This document shows, piece after piece, positions 1 through 8,155 of a stretch of DNA of 64,000 nt (the stretch's first letter is position 1; every line of letters begins with the position of its first letter). The translations under genes were made by a program, and so were the position numbers. Under the pieces are notes generated by a model that searched no databases, was not told the origin of the DNA, and worked only from the letters and a program-made list of their open reading frames with translations. Origin of the DNA: Leptobacterium flavescens (lineage in GTDB: Bacteria > Bacteroidota > Bacteroidia > Flavobacteriales > Flavobacteriaceae); NCBI RefSeq assembly GCF_010671605.1, contig NZ_JAABOO010000003.1, positions 623,993 through 687,992 on the forward strand, in the 5' to 3' direction.

Positions 1-212
1 ATAGCTCCATGATTTCGGGAGTTCAGAATGGCATGATTAATGAGGTTGAAGGAATTATAGGGCAATATTCACAAAGATTCAAAGATTTAACAGTTATTTT
101 AACAGGTGGAGATACCCAATTTTTGTCTAAAAGATTAAAAAATACCATATTTGCCAATTCAAAATTCATTTTGGGGGGACTTAATTACATTTTAGAATAC
201 AACAAACACTAA
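1..212 (+). CDS. coaX: Type III pantothenate kinase, C-terminal fragment (cut by window edge)
   Basis: The reading frame is open from the first bases of the window, so only about the last 70 residues are present. The segment with GxxNGxxxEVEG, followed by LTVILTGGD and FANSKFILGGLNYILEYN, matches the C-terminus of CoaX enzymes, which phosphorylate pantothenate in the first step of coenzyme A synthesis in the cytoplasm. The TAA stop shares its last base with the ATG of the next gene (TAATG), which suggests translational coupling. The ATG at position 9 is internal and is not the true start. Confidence 0.85.
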   Translation, partial: SSMISGVQNGMINEVEGIIGQYSQRFKDLTVILTGGDTQFLSKRLKNTIFANSKFILGGLNYILEYNKH

Positions 213-1474
213 TGATAAGAAAGATAATTGTAGGGATTACATTGCTGCTAATTTCAAATAGTTATGCGCAAAACGGTTCGAATTCTCCATATTCATTTTT
301 TGGTTTAGGCGAACTTAGATTTAGAGGAACTGTTGAAAATCAGTCGATGGGAGGGATAAGTGTTTTTGCAGATAGTATCGCCTTTAATTTCAGGAACCCG
401 GCAGCTTTTGGAAACCTGAGATTAACTACCTATACGGTAGCTGCTTCTTATACCAATCTGAGCCTTAAAAATGAAACTACTACAGAGAGCACCGGTAACG
501 GAGCTTTCGAATATCTGGCACTGGCTTTTCCCTTGTCGCCGAAACTCGGAATAGGGTTTGGTGTTATTCCGTATTCTTCGGTTGGATATCAGCTGGAATC
601 TCTTGATGAAACCCAGGATCCTAATGTTTTGGATAGGTTTTCAGGAGATGGCGGATTAAATCGGGCATTTTTATCTGTGGGGTATGCGATCACTAAAAAT
701 TTTAGTATCGGTGCTACTGCTAATTACGATTTTGGAAGGATTGACAATGATACACGACGAATTATAGAGGGAGTCCAATTAGCTACCCGGGAAGTAAATG
801 AATCTTCACTGTCCGGGATCGATGTTAACCTGGCACTTAACTATAAAGGACGCCTTACAAAAGACCTGATGTTACATTCATCGGTTATTTATGCCCCGGA
901 AGCAACCATTACTTCGGAAAACGAAAGAAGACTGGAAACTATCTCGACTATTACCGGAGTAGATGTGGTGGCTCAAAGTATAAATGTAGATCTTGATGCC
1001 CTGAATTTAAGAGAGACAGATCTTATTATTCCCAGCACCACTACCTTTGGTCTTGGAGTAGGGAAACTCAATAAATGGTTTGTCGGCGGGGAGTACGAAA
1101 TAAAAAAAATAGGTAACTTTGAGAATTCTTTCCTGAGTATTAGTAATTTAGCCTACGAAGATGGAAGCAGATTCTCTTTAGGAGGATTTTATGTTCCCAG
1201 ATACAACTCTTTTTCAAGTTACTGGAGTAGAGTAACTTATAGATTGGGATTAAGATATGAAGAAACAGGAATCAGGTTAAATAATACCCCTGTAAACGAT
1301 TTTGGCATATCTTTTGGTTTAGGGTTACCAGTAGGAGGTTCTAAATTGAATATTGGGTTTGAAGGAGGAAGAAGAGGAACCACTACTGCAGGAAGAGTTG
1401 AAGAAACATATTTTAGTGTAAAAGTGAGCTTGTCGTTATTAGGCAAGTGGTTTAGAAAAGTTCAATATAATTAA
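212..1474 (+). CDS. Outer membrane beta-barrel protein, FadL/OmpP1-like
   Basis: This 420-residue protein has a signal peptide of about 20 residues ending in SNSYAQ. The rest is rich in alternating polar/hydrophobic strands with Gly and aromatic residues, as in an outer-membrane barrel. An early GGISVFADS...NPAAF segment resembles the start of FadL/OmpP1-type barrels of Bacteroidota. It overlaps coaX by one base and precedes the TPR gene by a short gap, so the three are probably co-transcribed. The transported substrate cannot be told from sequence. A non-transporting barrel is also possible. Confidence 0.65.
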   Translation: MIRKIIVGITLLLISNSYAQNGSNSPYSFFGLGELRFRGTVENQSMGGISVFADSIAFNFRNPAAFGNLRLTTYTVAASYTNLSLKNETTTESTGNGAFEYLALAFPLSPKLGIGFGVIPYSSVGYQLESLDETQDPNVLDRFSGDGGLNRAFLSVGYAITKNFSIGATANYDFGRIDNDTRRIIEGVQLATREVNESSLSGIDVNLALNYKGRLTKDLMLHSSVIYAPEATITSENERRLETISTITGVDVVAQSINVDLDALNLRETDLIIPSTTTFGLGVGKLNKWFVGGEYEIKKIGNFENSFLSISNLAYEDGSRFSLGGFYVPRYNSFSSYWSRVTYRLGLRYEETGIRLNNTPVNDFGISFGLGLPVGGSKLNIGFEGGRRGTTTAGRVEETYFSVKVSLSLLGKWFRKVQYN

Positions 1475-1492
1475 CCATATAAATTTTAAGTG

Positions 1493-2866
1493 ATGGAAAA
1501 GAAGACAATAATGTTTTTGTTTGGTTTGATAGGATTTGTCGGAATGACCTTTGCTCAGGCACAAAACCCTGAGTGTATGACGAACCTGTCTATCTTTGCA
1601 GAACACGTAAAAGTAAAAAATTACGATGCTGCTTATGAGCCATGGAAAATGGTGAAAGAAAATTGTCCCGAATTAAACTCAGCAACCTACACCCTGGGAA
1701 AAAGAATATTAAAAGACAAGATCAAAAAATCCTCGGGAGGGGATAAGACGTCTTATGTGAACATGTTGATGGAGATCTATGATGAGAGTCACAAATATTT
1801 CCCTAACAAATTTAAACTTGCTTCAGTGCTTTCTGATAAGGCCCTGCTTAAGTTTGATGAAAAAATAGGTTCTGATCAGGAGATATACGATCTTCTTCAT
1901 AAGGCGTTTACCGAAGACAGAGCTAATTTTAAAAACCCAAAAGCATTATATCTTTATTTTTCAACTTTAGTGAATTTGCATAATTCAGGGAGTAAAGAAT
2001 TACAGTTGGTATTTGATACCTATGATAACGTAGGAGAAAGAATTGAAGATGAGTCCAAGTCTTTATCAGGTACTATCGATAAATTATTACCAAAAGAAGA
2101 AGCGGGTTCTCTTAGTGCTAAAGAGCAGAGAACTTTAAAAAGAGTAAGAACGAACTTTAACGCTTATAATACGATAAAAGGAAGTATCGACAGTAAGCTT
2201 GGAGCGTTGGCAGATTGTGCAAACCTTATCCCTCTTTACCAGAAGAGCTTCGACGCTAAAAAGAGCGATGCGGTTTGGTTAAACAGAGCTGCTGGAAGAA
2301 TGGCTAATAAAGATTGTGATGACGACCCGTTATTTGTACAATTAGTGGAAGCGTTACACCAATTGGAGCCATCGGCTAACTCGGCGTACTATTTAGGTAT
2401 CCTTAATGATAAGAAAGGAAACTCTTCTGAAGCTATTAAGTATTACAATGAGTCTGTAGACCTTGAAACAGATAACTTTAAGAAGGCAAAGACGCTTACA
2501 AGAATTGCCAGTAAGTATGAGAAGAGAAGACAGTATTCAACTGCAAGGAACTATGCTCAGAGAGCTATAGATATCCAACCTTCTAACGGAAGAGCGTATT
2601 TATTGATCGCTAAAATGTATGCGAACAGCGCAAACAACTGTGGAACAACTCCTTTTGAGAAGAGAGCTATTTACTGGAAAGCTGCGGACCTTGCAAGAAA
2701 AGCAGGAAGAGTAGATTCTTCTCTTAAGTCTGCTGCTGCAAAATCAGCTGCCAGCTACGCGGGTAGAGCACCTAGTAAGACCGATATCTTTAATGCGGGA
2801 ATGGCTGGGAAGACAATTACCTTTAAGTGCTGGGTAGGTGGAAGCGTAAAAGTTCCGACACTATAA
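1493..2866 (+). CDS. Exported tetratricopeptide-repeat protein
   Basis: This 457-residue protein begins at ATG 1493. A GTG codon immediately upstream would add one residue but is less likely to be the start. The N-terminus is a signal peptide (MEKKTIMFLFGLIGFVGMTFA then QAQN). Helical repeats occupy the C-terminal half, with clear TPR-like units at about residues 295-400 (for example SAYYLGILNDKKGNSSEAI and RQYSTARNYAQRAIDIQPSN). It is probably a periplasmic or outer-membrane-associated scaffold. It lies between an outer-membrane barrel gene and lptC, a typical flavobacterial envelope neighbourhood. No enzymatic motif is seen. Confidence 0.7.
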   Translation: MEKKTIMFLFGLIGFVGMTFAQAQNPECMTNLSIFAEHVKVKNYDAAYEPWKMVKENCPELNSATYTLGKRILKDKIKKSSGGDKTSYVNMLMEIYDESHKYFPNKFKLASVLSDKALLKFDEKIGSDQEIYDLLHKAFTEDRANFKNPKALYLYFSTLVNLHNSGSKELQLVFDTYDNVGERIEDESKSLSGTIDKLLPKEEAGSLSAKEQRTLKRVRTNFNAYNTIKGSIDSKLGALADCANLIPLYQKSFDAKKSDAVWLNRAAGRMANKDCDDDPLFVQLVEALHQLEPSANSAYYLGILNDKKGNSSEAIKYYNESVDLETDNFKKAKTLTRIASKYEKRRQYSTARNYAQRAIDIQPSNGRAYLLIAKMYANSANNCGTTPFEKRAIYWKAADLARKAGRVDSSLKSAAAKSAASYAGRAPSKTDIFNAGMAGKTITFKCWVGGSVKVPTL

Positions 2867-2919
2867 TTAAGACAGCAAATACAGGGCACCGTCCGGCCCT
2901 GGCAAAAACAGGATAACAG

Positions 2920-3474
2920 ATGAAATATCTATTAAAGAATATATTTTTAAGCATTGTCACAGTTTTTACTGTGACAATGTTTTTTTCATGTGAGGGTAAG
3001 ATCAAGGAAATTCAAAAGCTCAGTACTTCCGAGAAATTTCCGGAAGGGATAGCAGAGGATTTTGAATTGTTCTATACCGATTCGGGAAGAGTGAAGGCAA
3101 AACTAATGAGTAAAAAGAACCTGAACTTTTCCAATCAGTCTTTTCCCTACCAGGAATTCCCCGAGGGCCTGAAAGTGATCTTTTACGACAAAGAGAACAA
3201 CGAAAGTACGGTTACTGCAGATTACGGGATCATATATTCTAAAACCAATCTTATAGATCTTCAGGGGAATGTGGTTCTTGAAACTCATGACGGGAAACGC
3301 CTGGAAGCCCCGCAATTATACTGGGATCAAAAAAACGAATGGATATTTACCGAAAAAAATTATACTTTTACTGGGCCTGACACCTATATGAATGGAACCG
3401 GTATCGATTTCAATAAGGAGTTTACACTGGTAAATGCAAATGTGGATACAGGAGATAGAGTAATTGATGAATAA
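2920..3474 (+). CDS. lptC: LPS export lipoprotein LptC
   Basis: This 184-residue protein has a lipoprotein signal peptide with Cys at about residue 24 (TVTMFFSC). The rest is a single beta-jellyroll of the LptC/OstA type: GRVKAKLMSKKNL, then TADYGIIYSKTNLIDLQGNV and TFTGPDTYMNGTGIDFN. LptC links the LptB2FG ABC transporter to LptA and passes lipopolysaccharide towards the outer membrane. The length fits the family. A perfect 11-bp hairpin with a T-tract lies inside the signal-peptide codons (reported separately). Just upstream, at 2882-2901, is a weak 6-bp GC-rich dyad. Confidence 0.85.
   Translation: MKYLLKNIFLSIVTVFTVTMFFSCEGKIKEIQKLSTSEKFPEGIAEDFELFYTDSGRVKAKLMSKKNLNFSNQSFPYQEFPEGLKVIFYDKENNESTVTADYGIIYSKTNLIDLQGNVVLETHDGKRLEAPQLYWDQKNEWIFTEKNYTFTGPDTYMNGTGIDFNKEFTLVNANVDTGDRVIDE
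2952..2986 (+). terminator. Terminator-like hairpin inside the lptC signal-peptide codons
   Basis: The arms 2952-2962 (CATTGTCACAG) and 2969-2979 (CTGTGACAATG) are perfectly complementary, with a 6-base loop, and are followed by seven T residues. This is the form of a rho-independent terminator. It lies inside the coding region of lptC, about 30 bases after its ATG and about 85 bases after the TPR gene stop. It could end part of the upstream transcription or attenuate lptC. The structure is seen directly; the function is inferred. Confidence 0.55.
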
Positions 3475-3484
3475 ACACTGAGAA

Positions 3485-3679
3485 ATGAGGTTTTTTAAAT
3501 TTTTTGAGATCATATACCTGGTAGTAGCGGTAATTTCTATTAGAGAAGTAATTACCCAATGGAATGCAGATAGAAGCAGGGCTTATATTTTTGTGGCTTT
3601 TGCAGTTGTGTCTATTTTCATGTTTTTCTTCAGAAGGCATTATCGTAAAAAATTCGAAGCGAGAAAAAATAATAAGTAA
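3485..3679 (+). CDS. Small two-helix membrane protein, unknown function
   Basis: This 64-residue protein has two hydrophobic segments at about residues 7-20 and 33-48, with a basic tail (FFRRHYRKKFEARKN). It sits 10 bases after lptC, and its stop is immediately followed by the ATG of the CNNM gene, so it is clearly part of the operon. The size and position match small conserved membrane proteins found beside lptC in flavobacteria. No function is recognised. Confidence 0.7.
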   Translation: MRFFKFFEIIYLVVAVISIREVITQWNADRSRAYIFVAFAVVSIFMFFFRRHYRKKFEARKNNK

Positions 3680-4954
3680 ATGGATTTTTCGGTCCTGATC
3701 ATTATTATTTGCTTAATTCTTTCTGCTTTTTTTTCAGGCATGGAGATCGCATATGTCTCTGCCAATAAGATTCATATTGAAATTGAAAAAAAGCAGGACA
3801 ACTTTCTGGCAGGCATACTGACCAAGCTTACCCGGAAGCCTTCCAAATTTATTGCTACCATGCTGGTAGGGAATAATATTTCCCTGGTGGTTTACGGTTT
3901 TTTTATGGGAGAGCTTATCGTTAAATGGTGGTGGCCTCAGCATGTGGGGATCGAGAATAAACCCTTCGATATCATCCTGTGGCAAACCATTATTTCTACC
4001 CTGATCATTCTTTTGACAGCAGAATTCCTTCCCAAAGTATTTTTTCAGATCTATTCCAATACTTTGCTTAAGATCCTGGCAATTCCGGCTTATATATTTT
4101 ACGTCTTGTTCCATTTTTTATCGGAATTTGTGATCTGGATATCCGATATGGTACTAAGGGTATTTTTTAAGACCAAGGGTGATCAGATACAGCTGGCGTT
4201 TACCAAAGTGGAACTGGGCGATTATATCTCGGAGCAAATGGAAGCTGTAGCCGATGAGGACGATGTGGATTCTGAAATACAGATATTCCAGAACGCTCTT
4301 GAATTCTCTGAGGTTAAGGCCAGAGAGGTGATGATCCCGAGAACGGAGATCGCTGCGGTGGAATTACACGAAACACCGAAGAACCTGGCGAAGCTGTTTG
4401 TTGAGACCGGTTATTCCAAGATCATTGTGTATAAAGCTACCATAGATGATATTATCGGATATGTACATTCCTTCGAGCTTTTTAAAAAACCCAAAAGTAT
4501 AAAGAGTATCCTCCTTCCGGTAGAGTTTGTTCCGGAAACCATGCTTATTAACGATATCCTGGATGTTCTGACGAAAAAGAGAAAGAGTGTTGCGGTGGTT
4601 TTGGATGAATACGGAGGAACTTCAGGTATTATGACCGTAGAGGACATCGTAGAAGAGCTTTTCGGAGAGATTGAGGACGAACACGATACCGTAGAGCTTA
4701 CAGAGGAGAAGATCGAAGAAAATGAGTTTAAACTTTCGGCGCGACTGGAGGTAGATTATATCAATGAAGAATACAAGCTCAACCTTCCCGAAAATGAGAA
4801 TTATGAGACCCTTGGAGGGCTTGTGGTAAGTCAGTTGGGAGAGATCCCGGAAAAAGGGGAAGTTATTAAAATAGATCACTATCATTTTACCGTTCTGGAA
4901 GTGAGTAATACAAAAATAGACCTCCTGCATCTTCATGTATTCGATGAAGATTAA
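3680..4954 (+). CDS. CNNM/CorC-type membrane protein (hemolysin family)
   Basis: This 424-residue protein shows the usual three-part structure. A DUF21/CNNM transmembrane domain spans about residues 1-170 with several helices. A pair of CBS domains covers about 200-325 (REVMIPRTEIAAV; KKRKSVAVVLDEYGGTSGIM; VEDIVEELFGEIEDE). A CorC_HlyC domain covers about 340-420. Proteins of this family are linked to magnesium or cobalt transport and bind nucleotides at the CBS pair. GldE has the same architecture, but its usual gldD/ssb/mutY neighbours are absent here, so I keep the general name. The start codon directly follows the preceding stop. Confidence 0.85.
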   Translation: MDFSVLIIIICLILSAFFSGMEIAYVSANKIHIEIEKKQDNFLAGILTKLTRKPSKFIATMLVGNNISLVVYGFFMGELIVKWWWPQHVGIENKPFDIILWQTIISTLIILLTAEFLPKVFFQIYSNTLLKILAIPAYIFYVLFHFLSEFVIWISDMVLRVFFKTKGDQIQLAFTKVELGDYISEQMEAVADEDDVDSEIQIFQNALEFSEVKAREVMIPRTEIAAVELHETPKNLAKLFVETGYSKIIVYKATIDDIIGYVHSFELFKKPKSIKSILLPVEFVPETMLINDILDVLTKKRKSVAVVLDEYGGTSGIMTVEDIVEELFGEIEDEHDTVELTEEKIEENEFKLSARLEVDYINEEYKLNLPENENYETLGGLVVSQLGEIPEKGEVIKIDHYHFTVLEVSNTKIDLLHLHVFDED

Positions 4955-5045
4955 AAAAAGCTCTTAATTAATAGGTCTGCAGGTTTTTATTATCCCAAAA
5001 AAATGGTATTTTCGCCCACTGTAATTTTATAAATAGTAATGACAG

Positions 5046-7175
5046 ATGGCAATTCTTGAGAAAATTAGAAAGCGTTCACTTTTCCTGATTTTGGTGATTG
5101 GTTTGGCACTTTTTGCATTTGTAATTTCCGATTTATTCAGAAACGGAGGTTTCGAATCTACCAAATCTATCGTAGGTGAGGTTAATGGAGAGAGTATCTC
5201 CAGAGATGAATTCATCCAGGAGGTAGAAAGGACTTCAAGGGCTTACGGGCCTAGTGCATCTACTATACAGGTAGTGAACCAGGTGTGGAATAGAGAATTG
5301 AGAAATACTTTATTGTCACAACAGTATGAAGAACTCGGATTGAGTATAGAAAAAGATCAGATCATCAATGTCGTAAAGGCAAATCCTTCTTATGCTTCAG
5401 ACCCTACTTTCCAGAATGCGTCTGGTGTTTTTGATGAAGGAAGATTTATAGAGTTTATCGCCGATCTGAAAGCTAATAATCCTATTGCCTTTGAACAGTG
5501 GAAACAGCAGGAGCAAAGCCTGGTAGATGCTGCCAAGGAGCAAATGTATTTTAACCTTATTAAAGCAGGGGTTGGAGCCACTGCAAAAGAGGGAGAACTT
5601 AATTATAAACTTGAAAACGATAAAGTGGATATCAAATACGTAAGAGTACCATATTCTTCTATCCCTGATAGCACGGTAACCGTTAGCAAAAAAGATATCC
5701 AGAGTTATATTAACGATCATAAAGACCTTTACGAAGAAGATGCTTCCAGAAGTATCGAATATGTTTTCTTTGAAGAAAAACCTTCTCTGGAAGATGATCA
5801 GGAAGTTCTCGGTATAGTAAATAAGCTTAGAGATAAGAGTGTTGAGTTCAGAGATGGGAAGAACGATACCATTGCGGGTCTTTCTACCACTACAGATGTT
5901 GAAGCTTTTGTAAATGAGCATTCAGATACTAAATACCTTGATAAATACCTTTTCAGAGCACAGCTTCCAGTTGCTGAGGCAGACACGTTGTTGAATTCTG
6001 AAGTTGGATATGTTTACGGACCATACAAGGACGGGGAAGCGTATAAAATGTCGAGAGTAGTAGCTAAAGCAAGAATTCCCGATTCTGTTCAGTCAAGTCA
6101 TATTCTTGTGCGTTTCAGCGGAGCTTTGGGTGCCGGTACAGATGTTACCAAAACTGAAGAAGAAGCAAGAAAGAGCATCGATAGTATTTTAAGACTGGTA
6201 AGGAACGATAAAGAGAAGTTTGCTGAAGTTGCAGATTCCATCAACCCTGACGGTACCAAAGGAAGAGGAGGAGATCTTGGATGGTTCCTTTACTCTCAGA
6301 TCACTGATGATACTTTCGACAGAGATTTTAGTGATTACCTCTACTTTAACAACAAAGGAGATATAGATGTGGTTAAGACCAAATTCGGTTTCCACATTAT
6401 CAGAATAGATGATCAGGCGGCATTTTCGGATGCGGTAAAACTGGCAACTATTGAGCGTGAAGTTGAACCTTCTGAAAAGACGATCAATGATCTTTTCACT
6501 ACAACTACCAAGTTTGAGATCGATGCTACTTCCAAAGACTTTGCGGAAGCGGCAAGTGAAAAGAACTACGTATTACGACCTGTAAATAAGGTTAGGGCGC
6601 TTGATGAGAATTTACCGGGATTAGGAGCTCAGAGAGGCATAGTTCAGTGGGCATTCTCTAAAGAGGCCAAGGTGGGTGACGTAAGAAGATTTAATCTTAC
6701 CAACGGATATGCTGTGGTAAGACTTACCGGAAAAAGTAAAAAAGGAGTATTATCGGCAGAAGAGGCTTCTGCAAGGGTATTACCTATTATCAGAAGACAC
6801 AAAAAAGCTGAGATGATCATGAGTAAGAGCAATGCCACTACACTGGAAGATTTTGCTGCGGCAAACGGAACTTCAGTTAGTGCGGCTTCTTCACTTGATA
6901 TGAAGAGCTCTACGATTGCAGGGGCAGGAAGAGAGCCGAAAGTGATCGGTGCTGCCTTCGGACTTCAGGAAGGAGCAACTTCTAGTCTTATTGAAGGTGA
7001 GAACGGAGTGTTTATGGTTCAGGTAACCAAAAAGACAGATGCGGCTTCACTGGACAGTTATTCTGTTTATTTACTAAGACAAAAAACAGATAACAGGAAC
7101 CGTGTTAATAATTCGGTTTTCAATGCACTGAGAAAATCAGCGGAGATAGAAGATAACAGAGCAGATTTCTATTAA
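5046..7175 (+). CDS. PpiD-like periplasmic peptidyl-prolyl isomerase/foldase
   Basis: This 709-residue protein has one N-terminal membrane anchor (about residues 11-30, FLILVIGLALFAFVISDLF). A SurA/PpiD-type N-terminal chaperone region follows (VGEVNGESISRDEF). A parvulin domain lies at about 345-455 (QSSHILVRF; GTKGRGGDLGWF; FGFHIIRI). A long C-terminal region with a second weak parvulin-like fold completes it. The protein is anchored in the inner membrane facing the periplasm and helps fold outer-membrane and secreted proteins. It follows the CNNM gene by about 90 bases and ends at a strong terminator. Confidence 0.85.
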   Translation: MAILEKIRKRSLFLILVIGLALFAFVISDLFRNGGFESTKSIVGEVNGESISRDEFIQEVERTSRAYGPSASTIQVVNQVWNRELRNTLLSQQYEELGLSIEKDQIINVVKANPSYASDPTFQNASGVFDEGRFIEFIADLKANNPIAFEQWKQQEQSLVDAAKEQMYFNLIKAGVGATAKEGELNYKLENDKVDIKYVRVPYSSIPDSTVTVSKKDIQSYINDHKDLYEEDASRSIEYVFFEEKPSLEDDQEVLGIVNKLRDKSVEFRDGKNDTIAGLSTTTDVEAFVNEHSDTKYLDKYLFRAQLPVAEADTLLNSEVGYVYGPYKDGEAYKMSRVVAKARIPDSVQSSHILVRFSGALGAGTDVTKTEEEARKSIDSILRLVRNDKEKFAEVADSINPDGTKGRGGDLGWFLYSQITDDTFDRDFSDYLYFNNKGDIDVVKTKFGFHIIRIDDQAAFSDAVKLATIEREVEPSEKTINDLFTTTTKFEIDATSKDFAEAASEKNYVLRPVNKVRALDENLPGLGAQRGIVQWAFSKEAKVGDVRRFNLTNGYAVVRLTGKSKKGVLSAEEASARVLPIIRRHKKAEMIMSKSNATTLEDFAAANGTSVSAASSLDMKSSTIAGAGREPKVIGAAFGLQEGATSSLIEGENGVFMVQVTKKTDAASLDSYSVYLLRQKTDNRNRVNNSVFNALRKSAEIEDNRADFY

Positions 7176-7203
7176 TAGAATAAAGCCTGAAAGAAATATA
7201 AAG

Positions 7204-7233
7204 AACCCTGATGTATATCGTCAGGGTTTTTTT
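7204..7233 (+). terminator. Rho-independent terminator after the ppiD-like gene
   Basis: The 8-bp arms AACCCTGA (7204-7211) and TCAGGGTT (7221-7228) enclose a 9-base loop and run into a T-tract. The T-tract touches the stop codon of the convergent GHMP kinase gene. The minus strand has no T-run after the stem, so it acts mainly on the plus strand. Confidence 0.85.
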
Positions 7234-8155
7234 ATTGATCGATATTTAAGATCATATTGGAATAAGGAATAACGGTTTCAAACCCCTTGCTTTTAAAATA
7301 GCCGGCGGTCTCTTCATTTCCGGTAGCCAGGATAAAATCGCCGCCCCAGGCCCCAAGACTTTTTAGCTCTCCGAAATAATCCGGGAACAACTGCTCTTTA
7401 ACCGTTGGAAGCTCTATCAGAGAAGAGATCAGCTGTTCGTGCTCTTTTATATGGTTTTCAAAAAGCTCTAGGGAATCACAGTCAGATAACTCACTGCTGA
7501 TACGGGATACAGCAGAGATCACTTCATTTTTTCTGCTCTCGTTTTTAAAAGACCTGTAGCGGGCTATACCTTCCCTGCTGTTCTGTTTTTTGTTCAAGTG
7601 CACAAAGAACAAGCTGTCTTTAAAGGAAGGGTCAAAATTAACCGGCCTGCTGATGGCTTTTTTGCCTTCCAGGCGATAGCTGAGAGGAGTCGAACTCCTG
7701 GCACAGGCAATATCATAACCGCTCCCCGAAAAAGCATTCCAGAGAAGTGTGTACGGATCAACTCCGGCCCATTGGGCAATATTGTTTATAAGAGTTGACG
7801 ACGACCCCAGGCCCCAGTTCCTGGGAAAATCCAGTTTGGTCAGAACCTCAAAACCTGAGTCCGGTTTTAGGAATTCGGGATTCAGTTTCCGGGCTTCTTT
7901 CAGGATCTTAATTAAAACATCGGCTATATCTTTATCGGTAGCGGTAAAATGTATCCCTGACAGCTCGAAGGTACCTTCAAACCAGGTTTCTCCCTTTTCA
8001 TCAAGACTTTTCCAGTGAAGTTCCGGTTTTTTAACTTCCCGCAGTTTGAGAGATTGGCCATAAGTAGTGGGCAGCGCAAGACTCAGAGCCCCGTCCAGAA
8101 CTACGTACTCTCCGGTGAGGAGTAATTTTCCATGGCTGTAATATTCTTTTTGCAT
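7232..8155 (-). CDS. GYDIA-family GHMP kinase (mevalonate-pathway type)
   Basis: This 307-residue protein has the GHMP-kinase start KLLLTGEYVVLDGALSLALP, an ATP-binding Gly/Ser loop at about residues 113-121 (RNWGLGSSST) and the sequence SGYDIACA at about 144-151, the hallmark of the flavobacterial GYDIA GHMP kinases. These are thought to phosphorylate mevalonate or a later intermediate in isoprenoid synthesis. The start codon overlaps the HMG-CoA reductase stop by one base, and the two genes form an operon. The precise substrate cannot be fixed from sequence. Confidence 0.85.
   Translation of the reverse strand: MQKEYYSHGKLLLTGEYVVLDGALSLALPTTYGQSLKLREVKKPELHWKSLDEKGETWFEGTFELSGIHFTATDKDIADVLIKILKEARKLNPEFLKPDSGFEVLTKLDFPRNWGLGSSSTLINNIAQWAGVDPYTLLWNAFSGSGYDIACARSSTPLSYRLEGKKAISRPVNFDPSFKDSLFFVHLNKKQNSREGIARYRSFKNESRKNEVISAVSRISSELSDCDSLELFENHIKEHEQLISSLIELPTVKEQLFPDYFGELKSLGAWGGDFILATGNEETAGYFKSKGFETVIPYSNMILNIDQ

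Noticed and set aside
2882-2901. 6-bp GC-rich dyad (CAGGGC/GCCCTG) between the TPR gene and lptC
   Set aside because: Short stem, no T-tract. The stronger hairpin at 2952-2986 is the more likely functional element.
5102-5120. TTGGCAC...TGCA sequence resembling a sigma-54 promoter
   Set aside because: It lies inside the ppiD-like coding sequence and the spacing between GG and GC is two bases too short.
5397-5921. 174-codon open frame on the minus strand inside the ppiD-like gene
   Set aside because: Shadow of a real coding region, low-complexity translation and no promoter or terminator.
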